From Promicromonospora sp042731755 (lineage in GTDB: Bacteria; Actinomycetota; Actinomycetes; Actinomycetales; Cellulomonadaceae), in assembly GCF_042731755.1 (NCBI RefSeq), contig NZ_JBHWLR010000011.1, forward strand, positions 62,001-126,000: a DNA stretch of 64,000 nucleotides. The letters are read 5' to 3'. Positions within the stretch are counted from its first letter, which is position 1, and every line of letters begins with the position of its first letter. The notes beneath the pieces were generated by a model. That model had not been told where the DNA came from and made no database searches. It saw only the letters and a list, made by a program, of their open reading frames with translations. This document shows, piece after piece, positions 25,088 through 33,703 of the stretch. The position numbers and the translations under genes are program-made.

Positions 25088-28000
25088 CCGGGCACGAGCC
25101 GGAGATCCGCCTGTCGGCACGGGCCATCGCGCGGCTGCTCGGCCGGCACGAGCCCACCGACGAGCAGGTCCGCGTCATCGAGTCCCCGCTGGAGCCCGCC
25201 CTCGTCGTCGCGGGCGCGGGCTCCGGCAAGACGGAGACCATGGCCGCGCGCGTGGTGTGGCTGATCGCCAACAAGCTGGTCCACCCCGAGCAGGTGCTCG
25301 GCCTCACCTTCACGCGCAAGGCGGCGGGCGAGCTCACGCAGCGCGTCCAGACCCGCCTGGCCCAGCTCAACCGGGCGCTCGGCGAGGAGTCGGGCGAGGC
25401 GCTGGCCGGCCTCGACCTCGACCGGCCCACGATCGCCACCTACAACGCCTACGCCGCCTCGCTCGTGGCCGACCACGGCCTCCGCCTCGGCGTGGAGCCC
25501 AGCGCACGCCTCCTCGGGCAGGCCGAGCAGTGGCAGCTCGCGTCGCAGGTCGTGGAGTCCTGGGACGAGGACCTCGCCACCGACCGGGCCGTCAGCACCG
25601 TGACCGCGGCCGTCGTGGCCCTGTCCGACGCCCTCGGCGAGCACCTCGTCGACCCCGCGGACGCGCGTGCCCGCCTCACCGACATGGCCGAGCACCTCGA
25701 GTCCGTGCCGCTCGGTCCCAAGCAGCGCAAGCGCACCAAGGACGTCGACAAGCTCATCGGCTCGATCGCCGAGCGGGCCCGGTTCGTGGACCTCGTGGTC
25801 GAGTACCGGCGGCGCAAGCGCATCGCCGAGGCGCTCGACTTCGGCGACCAGGTGTCGTTCGCCGCGCAGCTCGCCCGCGAGGTGCCGATGGTCGGCGCCG
25901 CCGAGCGGGCCCGGTTCGAGGTGGTGCTGCTCGACGAGTACCAGGACACCTCCTACGCCCAGGTCGAGCTGCTCTCCGGCCTGTTCGGCGGCGGGCACCC
26001 GGTCACCGCCGTCGGCGACCCGCACCAGTCCATCTATGGCTGGCGCGGCGCCTCCGCCGCGGGCCTCGCCCGGTTCCCCGGCCGCTTCCAGCGCGACGAC
26101 GGCGTCCCCGCCGCCGTGCACTACCTCTCCACCTCGTGGCGCAACGACGCCGCGATCCTCACCGCCGCGAACATCGTGTCCGGGCCGCTGCGCTCGCGGA
26201 CCGGCGCGGCCACGAGCGTCGAGGTGCCGCCGCTGGACCTGCGGCCCGGCGCCGGCGACGGCGTGGTGACGGCGCACGTCGCCGCGACCCTGGAGGAGGA
26301 GGCCGAGGCCGTCGCCGAGTGGGTGGCCGAGCGGTGGCGCTCCGGCGCCCATCCGGACGGCCGGTCCACGGCCGCCGTGCTCTGCCGGGCGCGGGCCCAG
26401 TTCCCCGCGATCGAGGTGGCGCTGCGCCGCCGCGGCCTCCCGGTCGAGGTGGTCGGCCTGGGCGGACTGCTGTCCACGCCCGAGGTGGTCGACGTCGTGG
26501 CGCTGCTCCAGGCCGCGCACGACCCGTCGCGCGGCGACTCGCTGCTGCGCCTGCTCACCGGTCCGCGCCTCAACCTCGGCGCGTCCGACCTGCACGCGCT
26601 CGGCTCCTGGGCGGCCGACCTCGCCCGGCTGGACGACCCGCGCGGGGCCGCGGCCGCCGCGGCCGCCTCGGCCGACTCCGAGCCGGACGACGACCTGCGC
26701 GTGGTCGAGGGCGACATCTCCGACCACCGCTCGATCGTGGACGCGCTCGACGACCTCCCGCCGGTGGGTGAGCCGGCGCGCGACGGCCGCGTCCTGTCCG
26801 AGGACGCGCACCGCCGGCTGGCGGCGCTCGCCCGGCTGCTGCGGGACCTGCGCGGCCTCACCTACCTGTCGCTCCCGGAGCTGGTCGTCCAGGCCGAGCG
26901 CGCGCTCGGCCTCGACGTCGAGGCGGCCACCGCCCTCGCGCTGGCCGGGGCCGGGGTGGGCGGCGCGGTGAGCGACCGCGGACGCGAGCACCTCGACGCG
27001 TTCCGGGACGTCGCGGCCTCGTTCGCGCAGTCGTCGGACACGGCGACGCTCGGCGCCTTCCTGGCCTGGCTCGGCGTCGCGGGCGAACGGGAGCGCGGGC
27101 TCGACATGCCGGTGCACGAGCCCGACCCGGACGCCGTCCAGGTCATCACGGCCCACGCCGCGAAGGGCCTGGAGTGGGACTCCGTGGCCGTGGCGGGCCT
27201 GGCCGACGGCGCGTTCCCCACCTGGGACCGTGGCTCCCGGTCGGGCGAGTCGTCGTCCGGCTGGCTGTCCGACCTCGGCGAGCTGCCCTATCACCTGCGC
27301 GGAGACGCGGACGACCTGCCGCGCTTCGACTGGGAGCACGCCTCCGACACCAAGGACCTCGTCGCGCTGCGGGACGAGTTCAAGGCCGAGTGCGGCGAGC
27401 ACCGCCTCGCCGAGGAGCGCCGGCTGGCCTACGTCGCGTTCACGCGGGCCCGGCGCGAGCTCTTCCTCACGGCCTCCTGGTGGGGCACGGCGAGCCGCCC
27501 GCGCGGCGTCTCCCCGTTCCTCGCCGAGCTGGCCGACGCCGAGCTGGTGCGCACCGACCTGTGGGCGCCGATGCCGGAGCCCGACGCCGAGAACCCGCGC
27601 AACGCGGAGGAGATCACGGCCCACTGGCCGGCCCCGGACGGGACCGGCCGGCCCGGTGAACCCGACCAGCAGCGAACCGCCCGTGACGTCCTGCGTGCCA
27701 CGGCGACGCTCGTGGACGAGGCGGCCGACGAGCGCCTGGTCGCGCTCGCCGCGATGCGCCTCCCGGCGGACGCGCTGACCGCCCCGCAGGGCGTGCTCGC
27801 CGACGCGGCCGGTCACGACCTGGTCGACCTCGCCCGGATGCTCCTGGCCGAGCGGAACCGGCACGCGGACCGCGAGGTCGCGTTCCCGGCGCACGTCTCG
27901 GCCTCGGGTCTGGTGCGGCTCGCCGCGGACCGCGACGCGTTCGCCCTCCAGCTCCGCCGGCCCGTGCCCGTGCAGCCCACCGTGCACGCCCGGCGAGGCA

Positions 28001-28482
28001 CCCGGTTCCACGAGTGGGTCGAGCAGTTCTTCACGTCGGCCACGCTGCTCGACGTCGACGACCTGCCCAGCGCCGAGGACGACGACCTCCCGGAGGACAC
28101 CGACCTCGACAAGCTGCGCGACACCTTCCTGGGGTCGGAGTGGTCCGCGCGGATGCCCGTCGCGGTCGAGGTCGACGTCGAGACGCCGGTCGCCGGCGTC
28201 ATGCTGCGCTGCCGCATGGACGCCGTCTTCAAGGACCCGGCGACGGGTCCGGACGCCGTCGTGGTGGTCGACTGGAAGACGGGCCGCGAACCGCTCGACG
28301 CCTCGGCCCGGGCCGCGCGCGAGGTGCAGCTCGCCGTGTACCGGCTGGCGTGGTCCCGCTGGACGGGGCTGCCGCTGGACCAGGTGAGCGCGGCCTTCTA
28401 CTACGTGGGGTCGGACACGACGGTGCGCCCGGACCGGCTGCTCGACGAGGCCGAGCTCGAGGCGCTGATCCGGGGCGACTGA
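25084..28482 (+). CDS. adnB: AdnB-like UvrD/RecB-family helicase-nuclease subunit
   Basis: 1132 residues, the main motor of the AdnAB complex. Superfamily 1 motifs are all present: AGAGSGKTETM (Walker A), GLTFTRKAAGEL, LLDEYQDTS, GDPHQSIYGWRGA, TAHAAKGLEWD and VAFTRARREL. The C-terminal RecB-type nuclease has the Asp in LRCRMDAVF, VVDWKTGRE and QLAVYRLAW, and no Fe-S cysteines. Translationally coupled to adnA by a 4-bp overlap. In mycobacteria AdnB provides most of the ATPase, which fits the degenerate Walker A of the partner here. Confidence 0.92.
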   Translation: MTGHEPEIRLSARAIARLLGRHEPTDEQVRVIESPLEPALVVAGAGSGKTETMAARVVWLIANKLVHPEQVLGLTFTRKAAGELTQRVQTRLAQLNRALGEESGEALAGLDLDRPTIATYNAYAASLVADHGLRLGVEPSARLLGQAEQWQLASQVVESWDEDLATDRAVSTVTAAVVALSDALGEHLVDPADARARLTDMAEHLESVPLGPKQRKRTKDVDKLIGSIAERARFVDLVVEYRRRKRIAEALDFGDQVSFAAQLAREVPMVGAAERARFEVVLLDEYQDTSYAQVELLSGLFGGGHPVTAVGDPHQSIYGWRGASAAGLARFPGRFQRDDGVPAAVHYLSTSWRNDAAILTAANIVSGPLRSRTGAATSVEVPPLDLRPGAGDGVVTAHVAATLEEEAEAVAEWVAERWRSGAHPDGRSTAAVLCRARAQFPAIEVALRRRGLPVEVVGLGGLLSTPEVVDVVALLQAAHDPSRGDSLLRLLTGPRLNLGASDLHALGSWAADLARLDDPRGAAAAAAASADSEPDDDLRVVEGDISDHRSIVDALDDLPPVGEPARDGRVLSEDAHRRLAALARLLRDLRGLTYLSLPELVVQAERALGLDVEAATALALAGAGVGGAVSDRGREHLDAFRDVAASFAQSSDTATLGAFLAWLGVAGERERGLDMPVHEPDPDAVQVITAHAAKGLEWDSVAVAGLADGAFPTWDRGSRSGESSSGWLSDLGELPYHLRGDADDLPRFDWEHASDTKDLVALRDEFKAECGEHRLAEERRLAYVAFTRARRELFLTASWWGTASRPRGVSPFLAELADAELVRTDLWAPMPEPDAENPRNAEEITAHWPAPDGTGRPGEPDQQRTARDVLRATATLVDEAADERLVALAAMRLPADALTAPQGVLADAAGHDLVDLARMLLAERNRHADREVAFPAHVSASGLVRLAADRDAFALQLRRPVPVQPTVHARRGTRFHEWVEQFFTSATLLDVDDLPSAEDDDLPEDTDLDKLRDTFLGSEWSARMPVAVEVDVETPVAGVMLRCRMDAVFKDPATGPDAVVVVDWKTGREPLDASARAAREVQLAVYRLAWSRWTGLPLDQVSAAFYYVGSDTTVRPDRLLDEAELEALIRGD

Positions 28483-28498
28483 CCGCGATACGGCGCCG

Positions 28499-29416
28499 TC
28501 AGGCGCCGATCGGCCCGCCGAACCACTCCTCGATCAGGGAGCGCGCGATCGAGGTGTGCCCGGGCAGGCCCAGGTGACCGTCGGCCACGGCCGTGGCGAC
28601 CTCGTCGCGGGTGAACCAGTCGGCCTCGGCGATCTCGTCCTCCTGCCGCACCAGCCCCGTGGTGGTCGCGCGGGCGCGGAAGCCCAGCATGAGCGAGGCG
28701 GGGAAGGGCCACGACTGGCTGCCGCGGTACTCGATCGACGCAGGGTCGAGGGTGACGCCGACCTCCTCGGCGGTCTCGCGCGCCACGGCCTGCTCCAGGC
28801 CCTCCCCGGGCTCGACGAAGCCGGCCAGCACCGAGCGGCGGCCCAGGTCCCACTGTGGGCCGCGGGCCAGGAGCAGGCGGTCGTCCGCGTCGGTGATCGC
28901 CATGATCACCGCGGGGTCGGTGCGCGGGAAGTGGTTGGACTCGTCCGCCGGGCAGTGCCGCACCCAGCCGCCCTGCCGCACCTCGGTCCGCGTGCCGCAC
29001 AGCGGGCAGTGCGTGTAGACCGCGTGCCACTGGGCGAGGGCGACCGCCTCGACGACCAGCCCCACCTCCAGGTCGCCCGCGTCGAGCGAGCGGATGCCGG
29101 TCCACTCCACGTCGAGGTCGGGCTCCGGGACGGGATCCGAACCCGGCACGCGCCCGGCGTCGGCCAGGACCACGGCGAGGTGGGCGACGCCGCCGGCCTC
29201 GCCGAGAAAGAGGAGCGTGCGCACGGCCAGGTGCGCGACGTCGTCGGGCGCGAACAGCGCGAGCCGCTGCCCGGACGTCGCCACGCGGGTGCCGCGCACC
29301 ACCAGCACCCGCGTGGCCGGCTCCTTGAGCAGGTCGTCGAGGAGACCGGGCTCGGCGCGCCGGTGCGCGGCACGGTCGTGGGCGGCGCGGGCGAAGGGGA
29401 GGTCGAGAGAACGCAC
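28499..29416 (-). CDS. nudC: NudC-type Nudix hydrolase, NAD+ diphosphatase / NAD decapping
   Basis: 305 residues. The Nudix box GFVEPGEGLEQAVARETAEEVGV is intact, and the NADH-specific motif reads SQSWPFPAS. The zinc ribbon has CPLCG and one later Cys (RHCPADESNHFPR), so one of the usual four cysteines appears replaced. It hydrolyses NAD(H) to NMN and AMP and can remove NAD caps from RNA. Convergent with adnB and divergent from the phosphotransferase gene. A neighbouring nudC, uvrD2 and mycoredoxin arrangement occurs in mycobacteria. Confidence 0.93.
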   Translation of the reverse strand: MRSLDLPFARAAHDRAAHRRAEPGLLDDLLKEPATRVLVVRGTRVATSGQRLALFAPDDVAHLAVRTLLFLGEAGGVAHLAVVLADAGRVPGSDPVPEPDLDVEWTGIRSLDAGDLEVGLVVEAVALAQWHAVYTHCPLCGTRTEVRQGGWVRHCPADESNHFPRTDPAVIMAITDADDRLLLARGPQWDLGRRSVLAGFVEPGEGLEQAVARETAEEVGVTLDPASIEYRGSQSWPFPASLMLGFRARATTTGLVRQEDEIAEADWFTRDEVATAVADGHLGLPGHTSIARSLIEEWFGGPIGA

Positions 29417-29530
29417 GGGACGACGTTAGTCGCCCGCGGGACCCCGCGACGCCGGACGTCTCGGGCGGAGACGGCGGACACGCCACGGACCTGTCCCGTG
29501 GTGCGCCGGACGCTGCTCTAGGGTGAGCAC

Positions 29531-30448
29531 GTGTCCCGCACGCCCCTCGCTCTCGCCGCCCTCTCGACCGCCGCCGTGCCGGGTCTCGATGCCCGATCGG
29601 TGCGCGTCGGAGACCTCGCCGGCGACTACGACGTCGCCGTCGTGACCGGCGCGGACGACCAGGAGTGGGTGGTGCGCGCACCCCGCACCACCGTGGCCGG
29701 GGCCGCGCTGGAGGCCGAGATCGAGCTGCTCGACGCGCTCCGGCTGTACATCGACACGGGCGTGCTCCCGTTCGTCGTGCCGCAGGTCGCGGGCTACGCC
29801 CTCCTGCCGGAGGGCGGCCGCGCCGTCGTGCACCGCCGGATCATCGGCGACAACCTCGACGTCGAGGTCCTGGAGCAAGGTCCCGGGCTGGCGGCCGACC
29901 TGGGCCGGGCCATCGCGGCCATCCACGAGCTGCCGACGTCGGTCGTCGAGACGTGCGGGCTGCCCAGCTACACCGCCTCCGAGTACCGCGAGCGTCGCCT
30001 CACCGAGGTGGACGAGGCCGCCAGGACCGGCCGCGTCCCGCCCACCCTGCTGCGCCGCTGGGAGACCGCGCTGGAGGACGTGTCGCTGTGGCGGTTCAAG
30101 CCCGTCGTCACGCACGGCGACCTGGCGCCGGACCAGCTCCTCGTGGACCGGCAGCGGGTCGTGGCGGTCTCCGGCTGGGCGGAGGCCCGCGTCGCCGACC
30201 CCGCCGACGACCTCGCGTGGCTCATCGCGGCGGCCCCCATGGAGGCCGTGGACTCGATCATGGAGGCCTACCAGCTGCGCCGCAAGGAGCTCACCGACCC
30301 ACGGCTGGCCGAGCGGGCCATGCTCGTGGGCGAGCTCGCGCTGGCGCGGTGGCTCCTGCACGGCGTGCGGCACCGCCTCCCCGAGGTGGTCGAGGACGCG
30401 ACGTCGATGCTGGAGGACCTGGACGAGGCGACCCTCGACGAGGCCTGA
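29531..30448 (+). CDS. Aminoglycoside/macrolide phosphotransferase-like protein with degenerate active site
   Basis: 305 residues of the APH/choline-kinase fold. The catalytic loop keeps His-Gly-Asp but reads THGDLAPDQLLVD, with Gln where the metal-binding Asn is expected. The following DxD-type motif reads VSGWAEARVADPADDLA, with Gly where the metal-binding Asp is expected. It may therefore be a pseudokinase or have altered chemistry. The downstream mycoredoxin gene is convergent (6 bp between stops). The position next to whiB7 and nudC is suggestive but does not prove a resistance role. Confidence 0.82.
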   Translation: MSRTPLALAALSTAAVPGLDARSVRVGDLAGDYDVAVVTGADDQEWVVRAPRTTVAGAALEAEIELLDALRLYIDTGVLPFVVPQVAGYALLPEGGRAVVHRRIIGDNLDVEVLEQGPGLAADLGRAIAAIHELPTSVVETCGLPSYTASEYRERRLTEVDEAARTGRVPPTLLRRWETALEDVSLWRFKPVVTHGDLAPDQLLVDRQRVVAVSGWAEARVADPADDLAWLIAAAPMEAVDSIMEAYQLRRKELTDPRLAERAMLVGELALARWLLHGVRHRLPEVVEDATSMLEDLDEATLDEA

Positions 30449-30454
30449 CCGGCG

Positions 30455-30724
30455 TCAGGCCGCGAGAGCCTGCTTCACCTGGGCGAGGCTCGGGTTGGTC
30501 GCCGCGGAGCCGTCCGGGAAGACCACCGTGGGAACGGTCTGGTTGCCGCCGTTGACCTGCTCCACGTACGCGGCGGCCTCCGGCTGCTCCTCGATGTCGA
30601 TGACGGTGTAGCCGATGCCCTCGGAGTCGAGCTGCGTGCGCAGTCGCCGGCAGTACCCGCACCAGGTGGTCGAGTACATGAGGACGGTGCCGTCCTCGGG
30701 AAGCGGCGTGGTCGTCTCGGACAT
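30455..30724 (-). CDS. mrx1: Mycoredoxin (glutaredoxin-like)
   Basis: 89 residues of a glutaredoxin-fold oxidoreductase with the CGYC active site (STTWCGYCRRLR), the cis-Pro in QTVPTVVF and a terminal helix. Mycoredoxins reduce mycothiol mixed disulfides in actinobacteria. The start ATG at 30724 has AAGGAG just upstream. The gene is divergent from uvrD2, with about 40 bp between starts, and convergent with the phosphotransferase gene. Confidence 0.92.
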   Translation of the reverse strand: MSETTTPLPEDGTVLMYSTTWCGYCRRLRTQLDSEGIGYTVIDIEEQPEAAAYVEQVNGGNQTVPTVVFPDGSAATNPSLAQVKQALAA

Positions 30725-30764
30725 CTGTTCTCCTTGTCGGTGGTTGCTGCGAGAATCGCAGACG

Positions 30765-32828
30765 ATGCTCACCCAGACCAACTCCGCCGACGGTTCGAAT
30801 CATCCTGGACCGATGAGCCCCGACGCGATCCTGACGGCCCTCGATCCCGAGCAGCGCGAGGTCGCCCTCGCGCTCAACGGGCCCGTGGTCGTGCTGGCGG
30901 GGGCGGGCACCGGCAAGACCCGCGCCATCACGCACCGCATCGCGTACGGCGTCCGCATCGGCGCGTACAAGCCGACGAGCGTGCTGGCGGTGACCTTCAC
31001 GGCCCGCGCCGCGGGGGAGATGCGCACCCGGCTGCGGGGCCTCGGGGTCCAGGGGGTGCAGGCCCGGACGTTCCACTCCGCGGCGCTGCGGCAGCTCGGG
31101 TACTTCTGGCCGCGGGTGGTGGGCGGCGCCCCGCCACGGCTGCAGGAGTTCAAGGCACCGATCATCGCCGAGGCCGCGCGGCGCGTGGGACTGAGCGTGG
31201 ACCGCGTCGCCGTCCGCGACCTGAGCAGCGAGGTGGAGTGGGCCAAGGTCTCGCTGGTCACCGCGGACGACTACGAGAAGGCGGCGTACCGCACGGGCCG
31301 CGAGGCGCCCTCGGGCTACGACGCCCAGGCGGTGGCCCGCCTCATCACGGCGTACGAGGACGTCAAGACGGAGCGCGAGCTCATCGACTTCGAGGACGTC
31401 CTGCTGATGCTCGCGGACATGCTCAACAGCCACAAGATCGTGGCGGACGAGGTGCGCTCGCAGTACAAGCACTTCGTGGTCGACGAGTACCAGGACGTCT
31501 CGCCCCTGCAGCAGTTCCTGCTGGACCAGTGGCTGGGCGGGCGCAGGGAGCTGTGCGTCGTGGGCGACCCGTCGCAGACCATCTACTCGTTCACCGGCGC
31601 CACCCCGAGGCACCTCCTCGACTTCCGGCGCACCTTCCCGGAGGCGCAGGAGGTGCGCCTCGTGCGCGACTACCGCTCCACGCCCCAGGTGGTGAACCTC
31701 GCCAACGAGGTGCTCAAGCGGGCGGGCCGGGCGGGCGGCGCGCACCAGGCGCTGGAGCTCATCGCGCAGCGCGAGCCGGGTCCGGCGGTCGCCTTCACGG
31801 CGTACGACGACGACGAGGCCGAGGCGAAGGGCATCGCCGCCCGGGCCGCGCGGCTGGTCGGGTCGGGCGTGAAGCCCAGCGAGATCGCCGTGCTGTACCG
31901 CACCAACGCGCAGTCCGAGGCGTTCGAGACCGCGTTCGCCGACGCCGGTGTGGGCTACCTCGTGCGCGGCGGCCAGCGGTTCTTCCAGCGCAAGGAGGTC
32001 CGGGACGCGCTGTTGCTGCTCCGGGGCGCGGCCCGCTCGGCCGACCCTGCGGCGCCCATGCCGGACCAGGTGCGCGACATCCTCGCGGCCGCCGGGTGGG
32101 CCGACCAGCCGCCGACGGCCCGCGGCGCGGCCCGGGAACGCTGGGACGCGATGCAGGCGCTGGTCTCGCTCGCCGACGACCTGGCGGCGGCCGCGACGCC
32201 GGACAGCCCCGCGACCGTCTCCGCGCTCGTGGCGGAGCTCGACGAGCGGGCCGCCGCGCAGCACGCGCCGACGGTCGAGGGCGTCACGCTCGCCTCGCTG
32301 CACGCGGCCAAGGGCCTGGAGTGGGACGCGGTGTTCCTCGCCGGGATGAGCGAGGGCCTCATGCCCATCTCGCTGGCGGAGACCGACGACGCGGTGCACG
32401 AGGAGCGCCGGCTGCTGTACGTGGGGATCACGCGGGCCCGCGAGCACCTGGACGTGTCGTTCGCCCGCTCGCGCAACCCGGGCGGGCGCGCCACGCGCAA
32501 GCGCACGCGGTTCCTCGACGGCCTCTGGCCGGACGAGCCCCGGGCACCCCGCGCCCGGACGGCGCCGAAGGCCCAGGCCCGTGCCCTGCTCACCGACGAG
32601 CGCGACACCGCGCTGTTCGACGCCCTGCGCGAGTGGCGGCGGGAGGTGGCCCAGGAGACCGACAAGCCCGCCTACACGGTGCTCACCGACGCCACCCTGG
32701 TGGCCATCGCCGAGATCCGACCTTCGGGCACGGCCGAACTTGCTCGCGTGAACGGCATCGGACCCGCGAAGATCGACAGGTACGGCGCCACGATCCTCGC
32801 GATCGTGGCGAGCGATCGGCCTTCTTGA
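30765..32828 (+). CDS. uvrD2: UvrD2-like superfamily 1 DNA helicase with HRDC domain
   Basis: About 687 residues. SF1A motifs: AGAGTGKTRAIT, AVTFTARAAGEM, VDEYQDVSPLQ, VGDPSQTIYSFTGA, ASLHAAKGLEWDAV and YVGITRAREHL. An HRDC domain occupies the last 75 residues (LFDALREWRREVAQ to GPAKIDRYGATIL). The tetracysteine zinc module found between motor and HRDC in mycobacterial UvrD2 is absent: that linker has no cysteines. ATG 30765 is used; ATG 30813 (MSPDAILTALDPEQ) is an alternative and aligns well with family starts. Confidence 0.92.
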   Translation: MLTQTNSADGSNHPGPMSPDAILTALDPEQREVALALNGPVVVLAGAGTGKTRAITHRIAYGVRIGAYKPTSVLAVTFTARAAGEMRTRLRGLGVQGVQARTFHSAALRQLGYFWPRVVGGAPPRLQEFKAPIIAEAARRVGLSVDRVAVRDLSSEVEWAKVSLVTADDYEKAAYRTGREAPSGYDAQAVARLITAYEDVKTERELIDFEDVLLMLADMLNSHKIVADEVRSQYKHFVVDEYQDVSPLQQFLLDQWLGGRRELCVVGDPSQTIYSFTGATPRHLLDFRRTFPEAQEVRLVRDYRSTPQVVNLANEVLKRAGRAGGAHQALELIAQREPGPAVAFTAYDDDEAEAKGIAARAARLVGSGVKPSEIAVLYRTNAQSEAFETAFADAGVGYLVRGGQRFFQRKEVRDALLLLRGAARSADPAAPMPDQVRDILAAAGWADQPPTARGAARERWDAMQALVSLADDLAAAATPDSPATVSALVAELDERAAAQHAPTVEGVTLASLHAAKGLEWDAVFLAGMSEGLMPISLAETDDAVHEERRLLYVGITRAREHLDVSFARSRNPGGRATRKRTRFLDGLWPDEPRAPRARTAPKAQARALLTDERDTALFDALREWRREVAQETDKPAYTVLTDATLVAIAEIRPSGTAELARVNGIGPAKIDRYGATILAIVASDRPS

Positions 32829-32874
32829 GCGGTTTCCGGGTCCTTCGGAGGGGCTCCGAAAAACTTCTCAAGAA
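32822..32874. terminator. Nested inverted repeats at the uvrD2 3' end
   Basis: TTCTTGAG (32822-32829) is complementary to CTCAAGAA (32867-32874). Inside, TTCGGAG (32844-32850) pairs with CTCCGAA (32854-32860) around GGG. The outer arm covers the uvrD2 stop. It could terminate uvrD2 before the whiB7 promoter; no long T-tract follows. Confidence 0.4.
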
Positions 32875-32919
32875 AGTTTGGAAAAAGAGTTGGCTCGCCA
32901 CGGCGGCCCGGCATAGTGT
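32873..32919 (+). promoter_or_regulatory. whiB7 promoter with AT-rich WhiB7-binding element
   Basis: TTGGCT (32890-32895), an 18-bp spacer and TAGTGT (32914-32919), directly preceded by an AT-rich stretch (AAAGTTTGGAAAAAGAG, 32873-32889). An AT-rich block next to the -35 is the hallmark of WhiB7-autoregulated promoters, where the AT-hook contacts the minor groove. This block stands out in GC-rich DNA. Expected transcript start is about 32926, giving a 400-nt leader. Confidence 0.7.
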
Positions 32920-32989
32920 TCACATGTCCCTGACAGCAGTGGGCGAGATCGAGAGATCTGGCCCGGATTCGAGTGAGGAGGTGGGTGCA

Positions 32990-33166
32990 TTGGAGATGAA
33001 CATGATTCCGCAGACGGATCTGCAGGTGTGCAAGCACGTGCTCGGCTACGAGCCTGTCCCGGCCACTGGCGCAGCTCTGCCTTTCCGCGCGCGCACTCAC
33101 CGCGGAGGCGTCAAGCCGTCCGCTCTCGCACCCGACTCCGCATCTCCAGGAGACTCACCGGTCTGA
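32990..33166 (+). CDS. whiB7 leader ORF (upstream peptide)
   Basis: A 58-residue frame starting at TTG 32990, eight bases after GAGGAGG. ATG 32996 and 33002 are in-frame alternatives, and the frame is open back to ATG 32924. The peptide has no family similarity that I recognise (contains QVCKHVLGYEPVPA). whiB7 leaders in other actinobacteria carry short ORFs whose translation controls attenuation. The last codons (33134-33141) contain the anti-terminator sequence, so ribosome position would decide the downstream fold. Confidence 0.6.
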   Translation: MEMNMIPQTDLQVCKHVLGYEPVPATGAALPFRARTHRGGVKPSALAPDSASPGDSPV

Positions 33167-33194
33167 CGACCGAAGAGTTCCAGGCCGCGGAGTC
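33134..33194 (+). promoter_or_regulatory. Anti-terminator pairing for the whiB7 attenuator
   Basis: GACTCCGC (33134-33141), inside the end of the leader ORF, is perfectly complementary to GCGGAGTC (33187-33194), the upper part of the attenuator's left arm. The two structures are mutually exclusive. A ribosome finishing the leader ORF would cover the first element and let the terminator form; a stalled or absent ribosome would free it. Confidence 0.55.
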
Positions 33195-33222
33195 CACCTA
33201 GGACCCGCGGCCTTAATTCTTT
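33182..33222 (+). terminator. Rho-independent attenuator in the whiB7 leader
   Basis: AGGCCGCGG (33182-33190) pairs with CCGCGGCCT (33205-33213). The stem is extended by GTCC/GGAC past a single bulged A, with loop ACCTA, and is followed by TTAATTCTTT. This is the most canonical intrinsic terminator in the window. It sits 16 bp after the leader ORF stop and about 110 bp before whiB7. Confidence 0.8.
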
Positions 33223-33329
33223 GCCCGGAGATCCGGCCCCACCTCGGCCGGCCCGGCAAGGATCTAGCCCCTGGGTCCTGCACCACCAACGTTCATCGAC
33301 GACGTTCCTTCAGGACACAGGAGACAACC

Positions 33330-33695
33330 GTGCGCCTCACTGCGCTCCTCGACACTCTTCCCCAGGGCGGCTCGGGCCCCTGGGACCCGCCTCAACACCC
33401 CGCCACGAGCGGGACCGGTTCGGACTCGGCGGAGTTCAACCGGCTCATGGACACACTGCTGCCGTGCCGTACCAACGACCCGGAGCTGTGGTTCGCCGAG
33501 CACAGCACCCAGGTGGAGCAGGCCAAGGCCCTCTGCCGTACGTGCCCCCTCATCGAGGGCTGCCTCGCGGGCGCCCTCGACCGCAACGAGCCGTGGGGCG
33601 TCTGGGGCGGCGAGGTCTTCGTGGACGGCGCCGTCGTGGCCCGCAAGCGCGGCCGTGGCCGACCCCGCAAGTCGGAGAACGTCGCCGCCGCATGA
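33330..33695 (+). CDS. whiB7: WhiB7 transcriptional regulator
   Basis: 121-residue WhiB-family [4Fe-4S] regulator. The four cluster cysteines are in LLPCRTND, ALCRTCPLIEGC. The GVWGG turn follows, and the C terminus carries an AT-hook, RKRGRGRPRK, which is diagnostic for WhiB7 among WhiB proteins. WhiB7 binds the primary sigma factor and activates intrinsic antibiotic-resistance genes when translation is inhibited. Start GTG at 33330 with CAGGAG upstream. Controlled by the autoregulatory-type promoter and leader attenuator described above. Lies between uvrD2 and a ThiF-like gene. Confidence 0.95.
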   Translation: MRLTALLDTLPQGGSGPWDPPQHPATSGTGSDSAEFNRLMDTLLPCRTNDPELWFAEHSTQVEQAKALCRTCPLIEGCLAGALDRNEPWGVWGGEVFVDGAVVARKRGRGRPRKSENVAAA

Positions 33696-33703
33696 CCCGC
33701 GGG

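Noticed and set aside
32924..33166. ATG 32924 as the start of the whiB7 leader ORF
   Set aside because: It would lie at or before the predicted transcript start. The ribosome site at 32975-32981 points to TTG 32990 (or ATG 32996).
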